From Patescibacteria group bacterium (lineage in GTDB: Bacteria > Patescibacteriota > Minisyncoccia > Moranbacterales > SCTJ01): a DNA stretch of 39,393 bases. The stretch is taken from positions 1 through 39,393 of the forward strand of contig SCTJ01000084.1 of the NCBI GenBank assembly GCA_004297805.1, written 5' to 3'. Both the position numbers and the translations under genes were made by a program. Of this stretch, positions 18,102-27,598 are shown one piece after another (position 1 is the stretch's first letter; each line of letters starts with the position of its first letter). Under the pieces are notes generated by a model. It searched no databases, was not told the DNA's origin, and was given only the letters and a program-made list of their open reading frames with translations.

Positions 18102-19151
18102 ATGATGAACAAAATATTTATTGGATTGTTAATTTTTGTTCCTGTCACTTTGGCTGCTGAATTCCTACACGTCTCTTCCCTGATAGTTTTTTTCTTGGCG
18201 GCTTTGGCCATTATTCCCCTGGCCAAATACATCGGCGAAGCCACCGAAGAATTGTCAGTCTATACTGGACCAGCTTTGGGAGGCTTGCTCAATGCCACTT
18301 TCGGCAACGCCACCGAACTTTTGATTGGCATCTTCGCCATCAAGGCCGGACTGGTAGAGGTGGTAAAAGCGTCTATCACCGGTTCGATCATGGGCAATTT
18401 ACTGTTAGTATCCGGCATGGCCATGCTAGCTGGCGGTTGGCGCCACAAAAAGCAAGAATTTAACCGTACAGGTGCCATGGCGGCCAGCTCCATGCTACTA
18501 CTCGCAGCTATTGCCTTGATCATGCCAGCCATCTTTCTGCAGACTGCCCCCAGCGTAGGCGGCCAAATCGTCGAGAAGTTGAGCGTTTTTGTTTCGATTT
18601 TTATGCTGGTCGTTTATATTGCTAGTCTGTTTTTTATTCTCTATACGCACAAACATTTATACACCGAAGAGGTTGGCAAATATGAGGCCACCTGGAGCAA
18701 GGCCAAGAGTATTTTCATTTTACTTTTAGCTACCCTAGCCGTAGCCTGGATGAGTGAAATCTTGGTTGGCTCAATTGAGCCAGTCGTCGCCCAGTTTGGC
18801 TGGACTGAACTTTTTATCGGCGTTATTTTCATCGCCATCATTGGCAACGCCGCCGAGCATACCTCGGCCATTGTGACTGCTACGAAAAACCGGATGGATT
18901 TGTCTTTGCAAATTTCTATTGGTTCCGCCACACAGATCGCTATGTTTGTCGCTCCTTTCTTGGTTTTGATAAGTTTGTTTTTCAAGACTCAAATGAGCTT
19001 GGTTTTTAATACTTTTGAACTCATCGCCATAGTCCTGTCAATTCTGATTGCCAACCTGGTCGTGGAAGATGGCGAGAGCAATTGGCTCGAAGGAGTACAG
19101 CTCTTGATGGCTTATGCCATTATGGCCGTCGCTTTCTTTTTTCATCCCTAG
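18102..19151 (+). CDS. cax: Calcium/cation:proton antiporter (CaxA/ChaA, CaCA superfamily)
   Basis: A 349-residue membrane protein with about 10-11 hydrophobic helices. The two alpha repeats characteristic of the family are GGLLNATFGNATELLIGIFA (about residues 62-81) and GNAAEHTSAIV (about 246-256), each with the acidic residue that binds the cation. The first half ends with a loop containing basic residues (RHKKQEFNR). It should exchange cytoplasmic Ca2+ for H+ across the membrane. Two ATGs in a row (18102 and 18105) are possible starts and no Shine-Dalgarno site is seen. It appears to be a single-gene unit. Confidence 0.92.
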   Translation: MMNKIFIGLLIFVPVTLAAEFLHVSSLIVFFLAALAIIPLAKYIGEATEELSVYTGPALGGLLNATFGNATELLIGIFAIKAGLVEVVKASITGSIMGNLLLVSGMAMLAGGWRHKKQEFNRTGAMAASSMLLLAAIALIMPAIFLQTAPSVGGQIVEKLSVFVSIFMLVVYIASLFFILYTHKHLYTEEVGKYEATWSKAKSIFILLLATLAVAWMSEILVGSIEPVVAQFGWTELFIGVIFIAIIGNAAEHTSAIVTATKNRMDLSLQISIGSATQIAMFVAPFLVLISLFFKTQMSLVFNTFELIAIVLSILIANLVVEDGESNWLEGVQLLMAYAIMAVAFFFHP

Positions 19152-19267
19152 GGAGAGTTGTTTTTCGTTCAGTTCGCCAAGACGAGGTAGCTCTTTGGTG
19201 CTACCCTTTCCACTTTCAGATATCTGCGCTAGAATGAAAACTCAGTGTTTTTTTGTTTTTGATTACC

Positions 19268-20722
19268 ATGGCTAACAACGATATTGCTATTAGGTTCAAC
19301 GAGGTGTCCTTCGAACATGGACCCAGGAAGCCCATTTTAGATGAGGTGTCTTTTGCTATCCGCCAGGGATCCAAAATCACCTTGATGGGCCAAAATGGAG
19401 CTGGCAAAAGTACCATTTTCAACCTCATCACTGGAGAACTCAAGCCCGAAAGTGGCAGCATTTTTGTGGCGCCGCGCCTGACCATTGCCTATGCCAAACA
19501 GGTCATCCCCCGCGAGCAACTCGATCTGACCGTCCGTGAATTTTTCGAACAATGTTTCACTGAAACCGTCTGGGATATCAACCGCCACATTGCCGAAGTT
19601 TTGGAGGTGGTGCACCTCAACGCCCCGCTCGACAAAACTATCCGCGAATTTTCCGGCGGTCAACAAGCGCGTTTGCTTCTGGCCTCAGCCCTCATTCAAG
19701 ATCCAGACGTACTCATTTTGGATGAACCGACCAATAATCTCGACGCGGCCGGCATTGAACATTTGACCCAATTTCTGATCGATTCCCGCAAAACTTGTCT
19801 GGTCATTTCTCATGATGCTGATTTTCTCAATGCCTTTACGGACGGCGTGCTCTATTTGGATGTCTTTACTCAAAAAGTGCAACAATATCAGGGCGATTAT
19901 TATGTGGTAGTGGCCGAGATTGCCGCCCAAATTGAAAAAGAGAAGAGTCGCAACGCCCAATACGAAAAAGAAATTATTGCTAACAAAGAGAAGGCTAACT
20001 TCTTTGCCAACAAAGGAGGCGGCATGCGATTGGTGGCCAAGAAAATGCGCGAAAAGGCTCAAGCCATGGAAGAGGCCAAAGTGGACGTGCGCCGCGAAGA
20101 CAAGGCTATTCGTGATTTTGAAATCCCATCTCAGCCAGAACTCGGCGGAGAAATTTTGAACATCACTTCGCTGCAAATCATGAAGAATCACAAGCCGACT
20201 GAGAAGAAAGCCAACATCTCGCTCTGCAAAAAAGAGCATCTATTACTTTCTGGTCCTAACGGCATCGGCAAAACCACCTTGCTCGAAACCCTAGCTAAAG
20301 GTACGGCCAAAGGAGCAGTCATCGTCCCCAGCGTACGAGTGGGATATTATCGCCAAGATTTTTCCACTCTCAATTTTGAAGATACCGTTTACGATTCCCT
20401 AGCCGCCGTGATGAGTGAACGCGACGAAGAAAAATTGCGTTCCGTGGCCGCCGGCTTTTTGATTACCAAAGAAGTTGTTTACTCAAAAATCGGCAGCCTG
20501 TCCGAGGGACAAAAGGGCTTGGTAGCTTTTGCCCAACTGGTTCTGTTGGAACCAGGGCTCTTGATTCTAGACGAACCCACCAACCACATCAATTTTCGTC
20601 ATCTGCTGGTCATCGCCAAGGCCCTCGACAACTATGCCGGCGCCATGGTGCTAGTCAGTCACGTCAACGACTTCGTGGCACAAATCCGTATTGATGAAGT
20701 GCTTGACTTATCTTCGTTGTAA
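19268..20722 (+). CDS. ABC-F family ATPase
   Basis: A 484-residue soluble protein with two ABC domains and no membrane helices. The start MANND at 19268 is preferred to an ATG five codons upstream. Domain 1 has GQNGAGKST, signature FSGGQQAR, Walker B LILDEPTNNLD and SHD. A charged linker follows (EKSRNAQYEKEIIANKEKA), as in ABC-F translation factors. Domain 2 has GPNGIGKTT, a degenerate signature (SLSEGQKG) and LILDEPTNHIN, where the D-loop Asp is replaced. ABC-F proteins act at the ribosomal E site; the specific member (Uup, EttA-like or other) cannot be assigned. Confidence 0.9.
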   Translation: MANNDIAIRFNEVSFEHGPRKPILDEVSFAIRQGSKITLMGQNGAGKSTIFNLITGELKPESGSIFVAPRLTIAYAKQVIPREQLDLTVREFFEQCFTETVWDINRHIAEVLEVVHLNAPLDKTIREFSGGQQARLLLASALIQDPDVLILDEPTNNLDAAGIEHLTQFLIDSRKTCLVISHDADFLNAFTDGVLYLDVFTQKVQQYQGDYYVVVAEIAAQIEKEKSRNAQYEKEIIANKEKANFFANKGGGMRLVAKKMREKAQAMEEAKVDVRREDKAIRDFEIPSQPELGGEILNITSLQIMKNHKPTEKKANISLCKKEHLLLSGPNGIGKTTLLETLAKGTAKGAVIVPSVRVGYYRQDFSTLNFEDTVYDSLAAVMSERDEEKLRSVAAGFLITKEVVYSKIGSLSEGQKGLVAFAQLVLLEPGLLILDEPTNHINFRHLLVIAKALDNYAGAMVLVSHVNDFVAQIRIDEVLDLSSL

Positions 20723-20795
20723 GCTTGGATACTAAGAAATAACTTTCCCGATAACCCGACTCTCACGGTTGGTTTTTGCGTTGTCACAATTTGAG

Positions 20796-20804
20796 TTATC
20801 CACA
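20796..20804 (+). promoter_or_regulatory. DnaA-box-like site upstream of the giant-protein operon
   Basis: TTATCCACA inside the same TTTGAGTTATCCACA 15-mer found upstream of the pilus operon. It ends 36 bp before the -10 at 20840. Confidence 0.5.
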
Positions 20805-20823
20805 GGCCACTCAACATAGGGCG

Positions 20824-20845
20824 ATTGGCCAATTCATGGTATAAT
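20824..20845 (+). promoter_or_regulatory. Extended -10 promoter of the giant-protein operon
   Basis: TGGTATAAT at 20837-20845, no clear -35. A perfect 10-bp palindrome ATTGGCCAAT (20824-20833) lies in the spacer region and may bind a regulator. Confidence 0.65.
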
Positions 20846-20877
20846 TTCAGTGTTATCTTAACCTTTAGGAGACCCCC

Positions 20878-21186
20878 ATGACCAATGAAACTATCCGCCA
20901 ATTCTTGGAACAGTTAATTGTCGAAAAGCAATTCAAAGATCTATCGCCCGCCCTCAAGGAAACCATGATTGAAAGCCTCCACAAAAGATTGGAGGCTCAC
21001 ATTATCATGGCGATTGCTGAAAAACTGGACGAGAAAACGGCGGAAGAAATGAATGCCATGCTGGAGGGAGATGCTCCGAAATCCGTTGGCGAGCTTCAGG
21101 AATTTCTCAAGTCACGTATACCCAACATTGAAGAAGCCATCGCCGAGGCCATGATGGAGTTTCGCTCAGTCTATTTGGCCAATTAG
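20878..21186 (+). CDS. Small hypothetical protein, DUF5663-like
   Basis: A 102-residue, predicted all-helical acidic protein with no membrane segment. Start ATG at 20878 is supported by AGGAG 7 bases upstream. The N-terminal IRQFLEQLIVEKQFKDLSPALKE and the central KLDEKTAEEMNAMLE are reminiscent of DUF5663 proteins known mainly from CPR genomes; that match is from memory. It is the first gene of a unit with two genes downstream (6 and 39 bp gaps) that ends at the terminator at 25459. Function unknown; a partner of the giant protein is a possibility from context only. Confidence 0.75.
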   Translation: MTNETIRQFLEQLIVEKQFKDLSPALKETMIESLHKRLEAHIIMAIAEKLDEKTAEEMNAMLEGDAPKSVGELQEFLKSRIPNIEEAIAEAMMEFRSVYLAN

Positions 21187-21192
21187 TATTAC

Positions 21193-21390
21193 ATGAAAAC
21201 ACCTTCTCGCCGAAAAATTAGCTCGGCCGAAAATCAGAAACAAAAAGAACAACTGCTCGCCGCCTACAAAAAATTGGAGGCCGACTTGTTTGCGCTGTTG
21301 GATGGGTTTTATGCCGAGGTCAGCAGTCTCAAGCGCTCTATGGACCAAGATAAGATTTCTCAAATCCAGAAAAATATTAAAACTTTATAA
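21193..21390 (+). CDS. Small helical hypothetical protein
   Basis: A 65-residue basic, helical protein. Residues about 14-60 (QKQKEQLLAAYKKLEADLFA, then SLKRSMDQDKISQIQKN) have the heptad-like spacing of a coiled coil. It starts 6 bp after the preceding stop with no strong ribosome site, so translation may be coupled. No family is recognised. Its position between two uncharacterised genes of one operon makes it probably real. Confidence 0.65.
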   Translation: MKTPSRRKISSAENQKQKEQLLAAYKKLEADLFALLDGFYAEVSSLKRSMDQDKISQIQKNIKTL

Positions 21391-21429
21391 TTTTTATTCA
21401 TAAGGCATCAACAATAATCACCCACTCCT

Positions 21430-24400
21430 ATGACTGAGAATCCAACTGGCGCATCCAACGGTCCTGAAAAAGCTCCCCATCCCGGAGAGACACCCCCACC
21501 GCCACCAGAAGCGGCGACAGTTGAGCACGCCGCGGCCAACAAAGTCAAAGCAGCCGAAGAAACTATCCGGAAAAGCTACGAGGAACTGAAAAAATCCATC
21601 CAGGAAGACAAATTGCTGACCGATGCCAAGCGCGCTGAATATCTGAAGAAACTGGAGACATCTCACAGCAACACACTTACTCAGCTCGAAAAAGACATGA
21701 CTAATTTTCGAGACCAGATTATATTTCACGAGGCCGTTCCCAATAGCGAACATTGGGAGAAAGCTCTCAAAGCTTTGGATGACGCACTGCAAGTAATCAA
21801 GAAAATTCCGGAAACTGAAAAAACTGAAAACCAAAAAAGAATTGTGAAGTCAGTTGAGGATGCGCGCGCCCAGGCCGAAGAGGATGGTCAATTTGAAGTG
21901 CGTTTCGGACACAACAAAGAGTTTAGCCAAAAGGAAGGCATTCCAGTGGATGAACTCCTGGGAGAACTAAAGAAAAAACAAGACAAACTGGAACAAGATC
22001 TGCAGACTTTCAATACTCAAGACGGAGCTGAAATCACCGATCTCAAGGAGCAACTCAAGCAAATCGATGAGGAAGAGGCTGTAGACGCTTTGGATCCAGC
22101 GGAAATAAAAATTCTCGAGGAGGAGCGAGCCAAATTGGAAAGTCAGCTCAAACAGGTCACCGCCAAGCAGACCGACCTAGAGAGTGAAATCAAGGATTTG
22201 AGTGATTTGCGTCAAACGCTCACGGAAAATAGCCAGGGCTATTTCGAGTTGCGGCCCGACATGGTAAACGAGAAACAACATCCGCGCACCGAACTGGAAG
22301 CTTATTTCATTTCCCAAGACAACCGTAAGACTGGCACTCAAGAATCGGACTACACACCCCTGGCCATGGAGGCCATGCGCGATCGTCGAGAATTGGTGAA
22401 AAAACAAAGCGAGGAAGGCGAGATTGAACTAGTCGTGGAGCCCCCGAAGCCGCCCGTAACGGAAGGCTACCACATCGACATCTCCGAAATTGTGAAAGCT
22501 TTCGCCTGGCGCCAGGCTGAAGAAAAATTGCGTGAATGCCTGGATAAATCCAACTTTTTCAAAAAATGTTTCGTGCGCCTGGGCGAGAAAGGTTATCTCA
22601 TGAAATTTTACAAGGAAGCTCTGAATGCTATTCAGGCTAACAAAAATTTGATGAGCGAAATTGAGACACGTGTTCTCGGCGACAGTACTGTTCGCTCGGA
22701 ACACAAAGATCGCTCCTATGAGCTTCTGGATAGCGTGATTGAGGAATACACCAAGAATATCGCCGAGGCTACCGAGAAGGGCGAAACGGTCAACGATCCG
22801 GCTGTCAATTCGGAATTGTCGCGACTCTTTGCTGAGCACGCCCTCAATCCGATGACTCGCGAACAATTTGACGCGGAGGTGACTAGCCGCATCAATCCCC
22901 TGTTGAACGGCAAGCAATATTCAACTGACGCTGGTCGCGACCGCGAAGCCAAAGGACTCATGTATGCCAACAACTTTTTCAAGTTGGCTGAAGCTTATCG
23001 AGAGCAAGCTAGTCAGAAAGTGGCCGAACTGGAAAAACAATTCGGTCCAGAACAAAGAGAAAACATTTTGAAAGAACTCCGAAGCGAAATGGCCCTCGAC
23101 ATCCATTTGGGTCTCAAGGAACGCGATATCTACGAAACTAAGCCCAAGCCAGTACTAAAATGGTACGAAAAATTCGTGGACATCACCCAAAATATTCCTG
23201 TTCTCAATAAAATTATTGCTAGCCCAACCGCCTATGGAGTCTTGGGTGGAGTAGTTGGCTCTTTGTTCTCCAAAGGATCCACTCGAGCTTTAACCGGAAT
23301 CGGCATCGCTTCACTAGGAGTCGCTCCCTGGCTCACTCCTCTCATTCTGGGCGCTGCGTTTGGCGGTACCTATGGCGCCATGCGCCGCTCGCGGGACTTG
23401 CAATATGATCGCGGCATGGATTTGCGTCGCAAAACCCTCGGCTATGAAGTTGGTCCAGACGCTACCCGTACTCAAAAAATTCGTGAGTTTCACTATGACC
23501 TCAAACAAGCTGATGAATTGCAAGCCGGACTGGAAACTCTGAAAAACCAAACTGAGCTGAGCGACGAAGATAAGCGAGCCGTCGCTGAAGTGATCGCACG
23601 CATCCAGACTGAACGCGAAAAATCGGTTGACCTGATTGGCGTTTCCGAAGAGAAAGGTCAAGAACACCGCACCAAACTAATCGCCATGAAAGATTTGAAA
23701 GTGTCTTTGTCCGAAGTTCGGGCTCAGTTCGGTTTGACTGAGGCTGAATTGGCACCCTTGGTGCAGGAATGGAATCAACTGCTTGCCCAAAATATTCAGG
23801 AGAATGACCAATTATTTGGTAAGTATAAACGCACCGAGTCGATCAAGGCTGGTTTTATTGGTGCCGGTGTAGGCCTGGTGGCTGGGGCACTCGCGCAATA
23901 CGGCTCTAACAAGATTCAGGAAATGTTTGGCCACACGCCCAAATCGGAAAGTGCCCTGGAACATCTCTGGCACAAAATCAACGGTAACCCCAACTTTGAG
24001 CGTGACCTGGTGCCAGCGGCTGCTATTTTGCCAGATGGTTCACCTATCAAGGTCAGTGTCCCCCGCGGTTACACCGTCCTGCAGGGTGTTGATGGAAAGA
24101 ATGTTTTGTTTGATGCCCAGGGTCGTTCAGTAGGACCGGTTAACTTTGCTGAGGATGGATCGCTCTTGGAGACTTCCAAAAATATGCTGGCCGAGAGAGG
24201 AGTTCGCATTGATACCAAGATGGTGGAGGGCGGCACTCGAACCGTCGGCGCCATGGATTATCTCAAAGACAAATTGGGTGTCCACAAACGAGGCCTGTGG
24301 CACGACGAACCAGGCGAACGCTACAGCAATTTCTTCAATCGCTTCATTGAGCACGAGGGCAAGCAGCAAATGCTCCACCTCAAGCCCGAAGCTGATGGCC

Positions 24401-25446
24401 GAGTTTATGTGGATGTTAGCAAAATTATTGATAACATTGAGCGAAATTTGCGCGGAGACTTCAAGGTGCTGGGCACTAATCCGGATGGCAGCATCGATAA
24501 TGACTTCATGCATATGGCAAGTGACATGAAAAACATGGAACCGGGAGCCCTACGCGATATGATTCGTGAGCGCTTGCAGTTTGCCGTTATCCCGACCGGG
24601 GAGGCTAATCGTCAGGGCTTGAGCTTGCTCGTTGAAGGCGCCACTCCCGATGGAAAAATTTATCTCCCAGAAGAGTTAGCTCAACAATTCAAATCAGCGG
24701 CGGACTTCCGCGATGGTCATTTGCCGTTCAGTTTTGGCGAAACTCGCTTTGCGGGTGATGTTCTCAACACCGGCCAGGGAGTGGAACTGGGCGACTTCAC
24801 TGTCACCGATCAGCCCATTTCGACGCATGAAATATTTGTGCCCAAGAGCTGGGATGTTCCCTATGTGCTCCCGGCTGTACCACGCTGGCAGCTAGAGGGT
24901 CGCCGCACCAAGGAACAAGCGACGAAGGCCAAGGAGGCTGAGGAAATGACACCGGTAAACATGGGCGGAGTCAATGTGAATGTGCCCAATGAAAACATCG
25001 AAGCCGTGGAACGGGGCGAGGACCTCTCCGCCGAAGCTGAAAAGGCCGCGGAAGAATCAATAGCACAGCCCGAGAAGAAACCTGAACAGTCGCCAGTAAC
25101 TCCAGAGGTAGCCCCCGAAAAAAAGGAGGAGCGCCAAACCCTAAAAGAAATATTTGAAAAATATGGCCACTTAGAACGACCCTCAGCCAAAGACCGGGAG
25201 GAAATGAAACAATGGCTCATGCCAATCAATCAAAAGCAGCTAGCCGAGATATTCAAAAGTGAAGAACAGATCAAACAACTGGCGATTCTCTACAAGAAAG
25301 CTTTTCCCAATCAATCTGAAGCACGGGCGTCTTTTGAAAGCAAAGTGAGACCCGCTCGCGTCAAGCGCCTGAGACTAATTCTTGAAGCCGAAGAGAAACA
25401 GCCCCAACGGTCAGAACAGCCGCCTGAGCAAAACGTCACAGCCTAA
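21430..25446 (+). CDS. Giant 1338-residue membrane-associated coiled-coil protein, function unknown
   Basis: No family is recognised. The N-terminus is Pro-rich (GETPPPPPEAAT), followed by about 300 residues of charged coiled coil (LKKKQDKLEQDLQ, ERAKLESQLKQVTAKQTDLE). Residues about 360-575 are helical and acidic. Two Gly/Ala-rich hydrophobic stretches, about 600-650 (YGVLGGVVGSLFS, then LGVAPWLTPLILGAAFGG) and 805-822 (KAGFIGAGVGLVAGALAQ), look like membrane-inserting glycine-zipper helices with a 150-residue helical loop between them. Residues about 850-1160 look globular. A charged linker rich in Glu, Pro and Lys precedes a basic C-terminal helix domain. There is no signal peptide. Last gene of its operon. 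Confidence 0.85.
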   Translation: MTENPTGASNGPEKAPHPGETPPPPPEAATVEHAAANKVKAAEETIRKSYEELKKSIQEDKLLTDAKRAEYLKKLETSHSNTLTQLEKDMTNFRDQIIFHEAVPNSEHWEKALKALDDALQVIKKIPETEKTENQKRIVKSVEDARAQAEEDGQFEVRFGHNKEFSQKEGIPVDELLGELKKKQDKLEQDLQTFNTQDGAEITDLKEQLKQIDEEEAVDALDPAEIKILEEERAKLESQLKQVTAKQTDLESEIKDLSDLRQTLTENSQGYFELRPDMVNEKQHPRTELEAYFISQDNRKTGTQESDYTPLAMEAMRDRRELVKKQSEEGEIELVVEPPKPPVTEGYHIDISEIVKAFAWRQAEEKLRECLDKSNFFKKCFVRLGEKGYLMKFYKEALNAIQANKNLMSEIETRVLGDSTVRSEHKDRSYELLDSVIEEYTKNIAEATEKGETVNDPAVNSELSRLFAEHALNPMTREQFDAEVTSRINPLLNGKQYSTDAGRDREAKGLMYANNFFKLAEAYREQASQKVAELEKQFGPEQRENILKELRSEMALDIHLGLKERDIYETKPKPVLKWYEKFVDITQNIPVLNKIIASPTAYGVLGGVVGSLFSKGSTRALTGIGIASLGVAPWLTPLILGAAFGGTYGAMRRSRDLQYDRGMDLRRKTLGYEVGPDATRTQKIREFHYDLKQADELQAGLETLKNQTELSDEDKRAVAEVIARIQTEREKSVDLIGVSEEKGQEHRTKLIAMKDLKVSLSEVRAQFGLTEAELAPLVQEWNQLLAQNIQENDQLFGKYKRTESIKAGFIGAGVGLVAGALAQYGSNKIQEMFGHTPKSESALEHLWHKINGNPNFERDLVPAAAILPDGSPIKVSVPRGYTVLQGVDGKNVLFDAQGRSVGPVNFAEDGSLLETSKNMLAERGVRIDTKMVEGGTRTVGAMDYLKDKLGVHKRGLWHDEPGERYSNFFNRFIEHEGKQQMLHLKPEADGRVYVDVSKIIDNIERNLRGDFKVLGTNPDGSIDNDFMHMASDMKNMEPGALRDMIRERLQFAVIPTGEANRQGLSLLVEGATPDGKIYLPEELAQQFKSAADFRDGHLPFSFGETRFAGDVLNTGQGVELGDFTVTDQPISTHEIFVPKSWDVPYVLPAVPRWQLEGRRTKEQATKAKEAEEMTPVNMGGVNVNVPNENIEAVERGEDLSAEAEKAAEESIAQPEKKPEQSPVTPEVAPEKKEERQTLKEIFEKYGHLERPSAKDREEMKQWLMPINQKQLAEIFKSEEQIKQLAILYKKAFPNQSEARASFESKVRPARVKRLRLILEAEEKQPQRSEQPPEQNVTA

Positions 25447-25458
25447 AACAACTACTAA

Positions 25459-25490
25459 AAATCCTCTCGTCGACTCGGGAGGATTTTTTG
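25459..25490 (+). terminator. Intrinsic terminator of the giant-protein operon
   Basis: AAATCCTC (25459-25466) pairs with GAGGATTT (25479-25486) around a 12-base loop, within a run of six T. It lies 12 bp after the stop codon. Confidence 0.88.
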
Positions 25491-25498
25491 GTTTAAGC

Positions 25499-25528
25499 TT
25501 GGCACTTTCCCTAGAGACATACTATAAT
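25499..25528 (+). promoter_or_regulatory. Promoter of mscL
   Basis: TTGGCA (25499-25504), 18-bp spacer, TATAAT (25523-25528). The mscL ATG is at 25558. It may also drive the LCP gene and pth, since no terminator is seen before 28177. Confidence 0.75.
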
Positions 25529-25557
25529 ATGAAGGTAATCGGCCTAAATCCAATTCT

Positions 25558-25959
25558 ATGAAAATTATTGAAGAGTTCAAACAATTCGCCATTCGCGGCA
25601 GCGTGGTTGACTTGGCCGTCGGCGTGATTGTGGGCGGTGCTTTCGGTAAGATCGTTACTTCGTTTGTGAATGACATTCTGATGCCCCCTCTTGGACTTTT
25701 GTTGGGCGGGGTAAATTTCGCCGATTTGCGAGTCATTCTCAAGGGAGCCAACGGCGACAATCCGGCCATCACGCTCAACTACGGTAATTTTATCCAGACC
25801 ACGGTAGACTTTTTGATTATCGCCTTTTTTGTTTTCCTGATGGTCAAAGGGATGACTATTCTGCGTCGCCGCAACCACAAAGCTGAGGAAAATTCAGAAG
25901 TGAAAGACACTAAGTCGGAACAGCTCCTCACTGAAATTCGAGACCTCTTGAAAAAATAA
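25558..25959 (+). CDS. mscL: Large-conductance mechanosensitive channel
   Basis: A 133-residue homopentameric channel subunit that opens under hypo-osmotic membrane tension. It has the N-terminal amphipathic helix (IIEEFKQFAIRGSVVDL), TM1 (AVGVIVGGAFGKIVTSFVND with ILMPPLGLL), a short periplasmic loop, TM2 (QTTVDFLIIAFFVFLMVKGM) and a cytoplasmic C-terminal helix ending LLTEIRDLLKK. All family segments are present and the length is normal. Followed after 54 bp by the LCP gene on the same strand. Confidence 0.97.
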   Translation: MKIIEEFKQFAIRGSVVDLAVGVIVGGAFGKIVTSFVNDILMPPLGLLLGGVNFADLRVILKGANGDNPAITLNYGNFIQTTVDFLIIAFFVFLMVKGMTILRRRNHKAEENSEVKDTKSEQLLTEIRDLLKK

Positions 25960-26013
25960 GCTGAGCACGTCGCCAAACTGGAAGACGATTGTTTTCACAG
26001 TGCTGACGACGAC

Positions 26014-27585
26014 ATGGCAATTAACTTGATGGACATTCAGAAAGTGAAAATTGGCGGCCCGGCGGGAGAAAAATTGTCCTCGGCTTCCTTTTTTGACGAA
26101 CACTCGAGCACAAGATTACGAACTGTTCGCCAAGCTGAACCCGTCCGCCCGCGCTATTCAATCCGCAAGGCATTGCGAATTTTTCTGATAATCGTTGTTT
26201 TGGGAATGATCAACTGGGGTGCATTTTTGTTTTTCAAAATACACTCTGTGAGTCAGCGCGTCACCATTCAAAATGAGCCGCGTTCTCTGATGCAGGACGT
26301 TGGTTCCGTTGTCGCTTCTGTGGTGATTCCAAGCCGCGAACCGCTCAGAGGCGAAGCTGATGGACGGATCAATATTCTGCTGCTGGGTGCAGCGGGCACG
26401 AACAAACCTGGTCAAAACCTTACTGATACAGTCATGCTCATGAGCATTAACACCAGTGCCAAGCGAGTGGCCCTACTCTCTCTCCCCCGCGACCTGCTGA
26501 CCAAAGTCGCTAACACCCAACTTTCAACTAAAATAAATTCGATCTATCAGTATGGTTTGTCCAATGACCAGGGTCTCGATCCTATTCGTAATACCGTATC
26601 GGAAATAACCGGTCTTCCTATTCACTATTCGCTCGTAGTTGATTTTTCCGCCTTCACTCAGTTCATCGACAACCTAGGCGGCATCAATGTCACAGTTGAA
26701 CGCGACATCTACGATCCGCGCTATCCGGGTCCCAACTACAGCTATGAAACCTTTTCCCTTGACAAAGGTTTCCAACACCTCGACGGAGCTACTGCCCTGA
26801 AGTATGTTCGAGAACGCCACGACGATCCCGAGGGCGATTTTGGCCGCGCCAAACGCCAACAACAAGTCATTCAGGCCGTTCGCAATAAAGCGTTGTCCCT
26901 CCGCACTTTTCTGGATCCTTTCCGGTTGGGCAACCTCCTGGACACTCTCGGTGAAAGCGTGAAAACCGATGTAACCCTCGACGAAGTGGAAAGGTTTGTC
27001 ACACTTATCCGAGAAGTGGATACGCAAAACGTTACTAATGTAGTAGCGGATGCCTGGAATAAAGATAGCCTGCTCAAGGTTTCCCATCTCAATACGCCTG
27101 CGGGCCGAGCGTTCGTGCTGGTACCACGCACTGGAAACTTTGGCCAAGTCCAAGACCTCGTCCTCAACATTTTCGACCTCGATCGCATCCGCCAACGTCG
27201 AGCCGAATTGGACAAAGAAAGTGCCACTGTGACAATCGTCAATGGTAGTGGCGATAAAAATATTCCGACTAAAGTTGAGTCGCTACTGCGTGAACAGCTG
27301 AAGATAAAGAGTATCCTTTTCGCTAATCAACTCAAGCAAATAGCCTGGGAACACACCACTGTGCAAGACAATACGCGCGGCGCTAAGATCTATACCCTCG
27401 ATGAACTCCTGAAAACCCTCCCAGCGACACGGGCCACTGATAATGCTATACTAAATTCAAGCACAGACTTTGTGATTTTGGTTGGCAAAGACATGGTTCG
27501 ACCACTCTCTTTTGAAGAAGACTCGGTTGAGGAATTCAAAAAATCAGAAGACCAGCAGGAATATTTTGAGCCAAGTAATGATTAA
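26014..27585 (+). CDS. LytR-CpsA-Psr (LCP) family protein with LytR_C domain
   Basis: A 523-residue membrane-anchored extracellular protein. A 50-residue cytoplasmic tail is followed by one helix (about 53-74, LRIFLIIVVLGMINWGAFLF). The LCP domain begins INILLLGAAGT and contains the conserved LTDTVML Asp, SLPRDLL Arg, GGINVTVERDIYDP, and the RERHDDPEGDFGRAKRQQQV segment with catalytic Arg residues. A LytR_C domain follows (TVTIVNGSGDKNIPTKVESL). LCP enzymes attach polymers from undecaprenyl carriers to peptidoglycan or proteins. The stop region overlaps an alternative pth start. Confidence 0.93.
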   Translation: MAINLMDIQKVKIGGPAGEKLSSASFFDEHSSTRLRTVRQAEPVRPRYSIRKALRIFLIIVVLGMINWGAFLFFKIHSVSQRVTIQNEPRSLMQDVGSVVASVVIPSREPLRGEADGRINILLLGAAGTNKPGQNLTDTVMLMSINTSAKRVALLSLPRDLLTKVANTQLSTKINSIYQYGLSNDQGLDPIRNTVSEITGLPIHYSLVVDFSAFTQFIDNLGGINVTVERDIYDPRYPGPNYSYETFSLDKGFQHLDGATALKYVRERHDDPEGDFGRAKRQQQVIQAVRNKALSLRTFLDPFRLGNLLDTLGESVKTDVTLDEVERFVTLIREVDTQNVTNVVADAWNKDSLLKVSHLNTPAGRAFVLVPRTGNFGQVQDLVLNIFDLDRIRQRRAELDKESATVTIVNGSGDKNIPTKVESLLREQLKIKSILFANQLKQIAWEHTTVQDNTRGAKIYTLDELLKTLPATRATDNAILNSSTDFVILVGKDMVRPLSFEEDSVEEFKKSEDQQEYFEPSND

Positions 27586-27598
27586 TTCGTCAGCTAAT

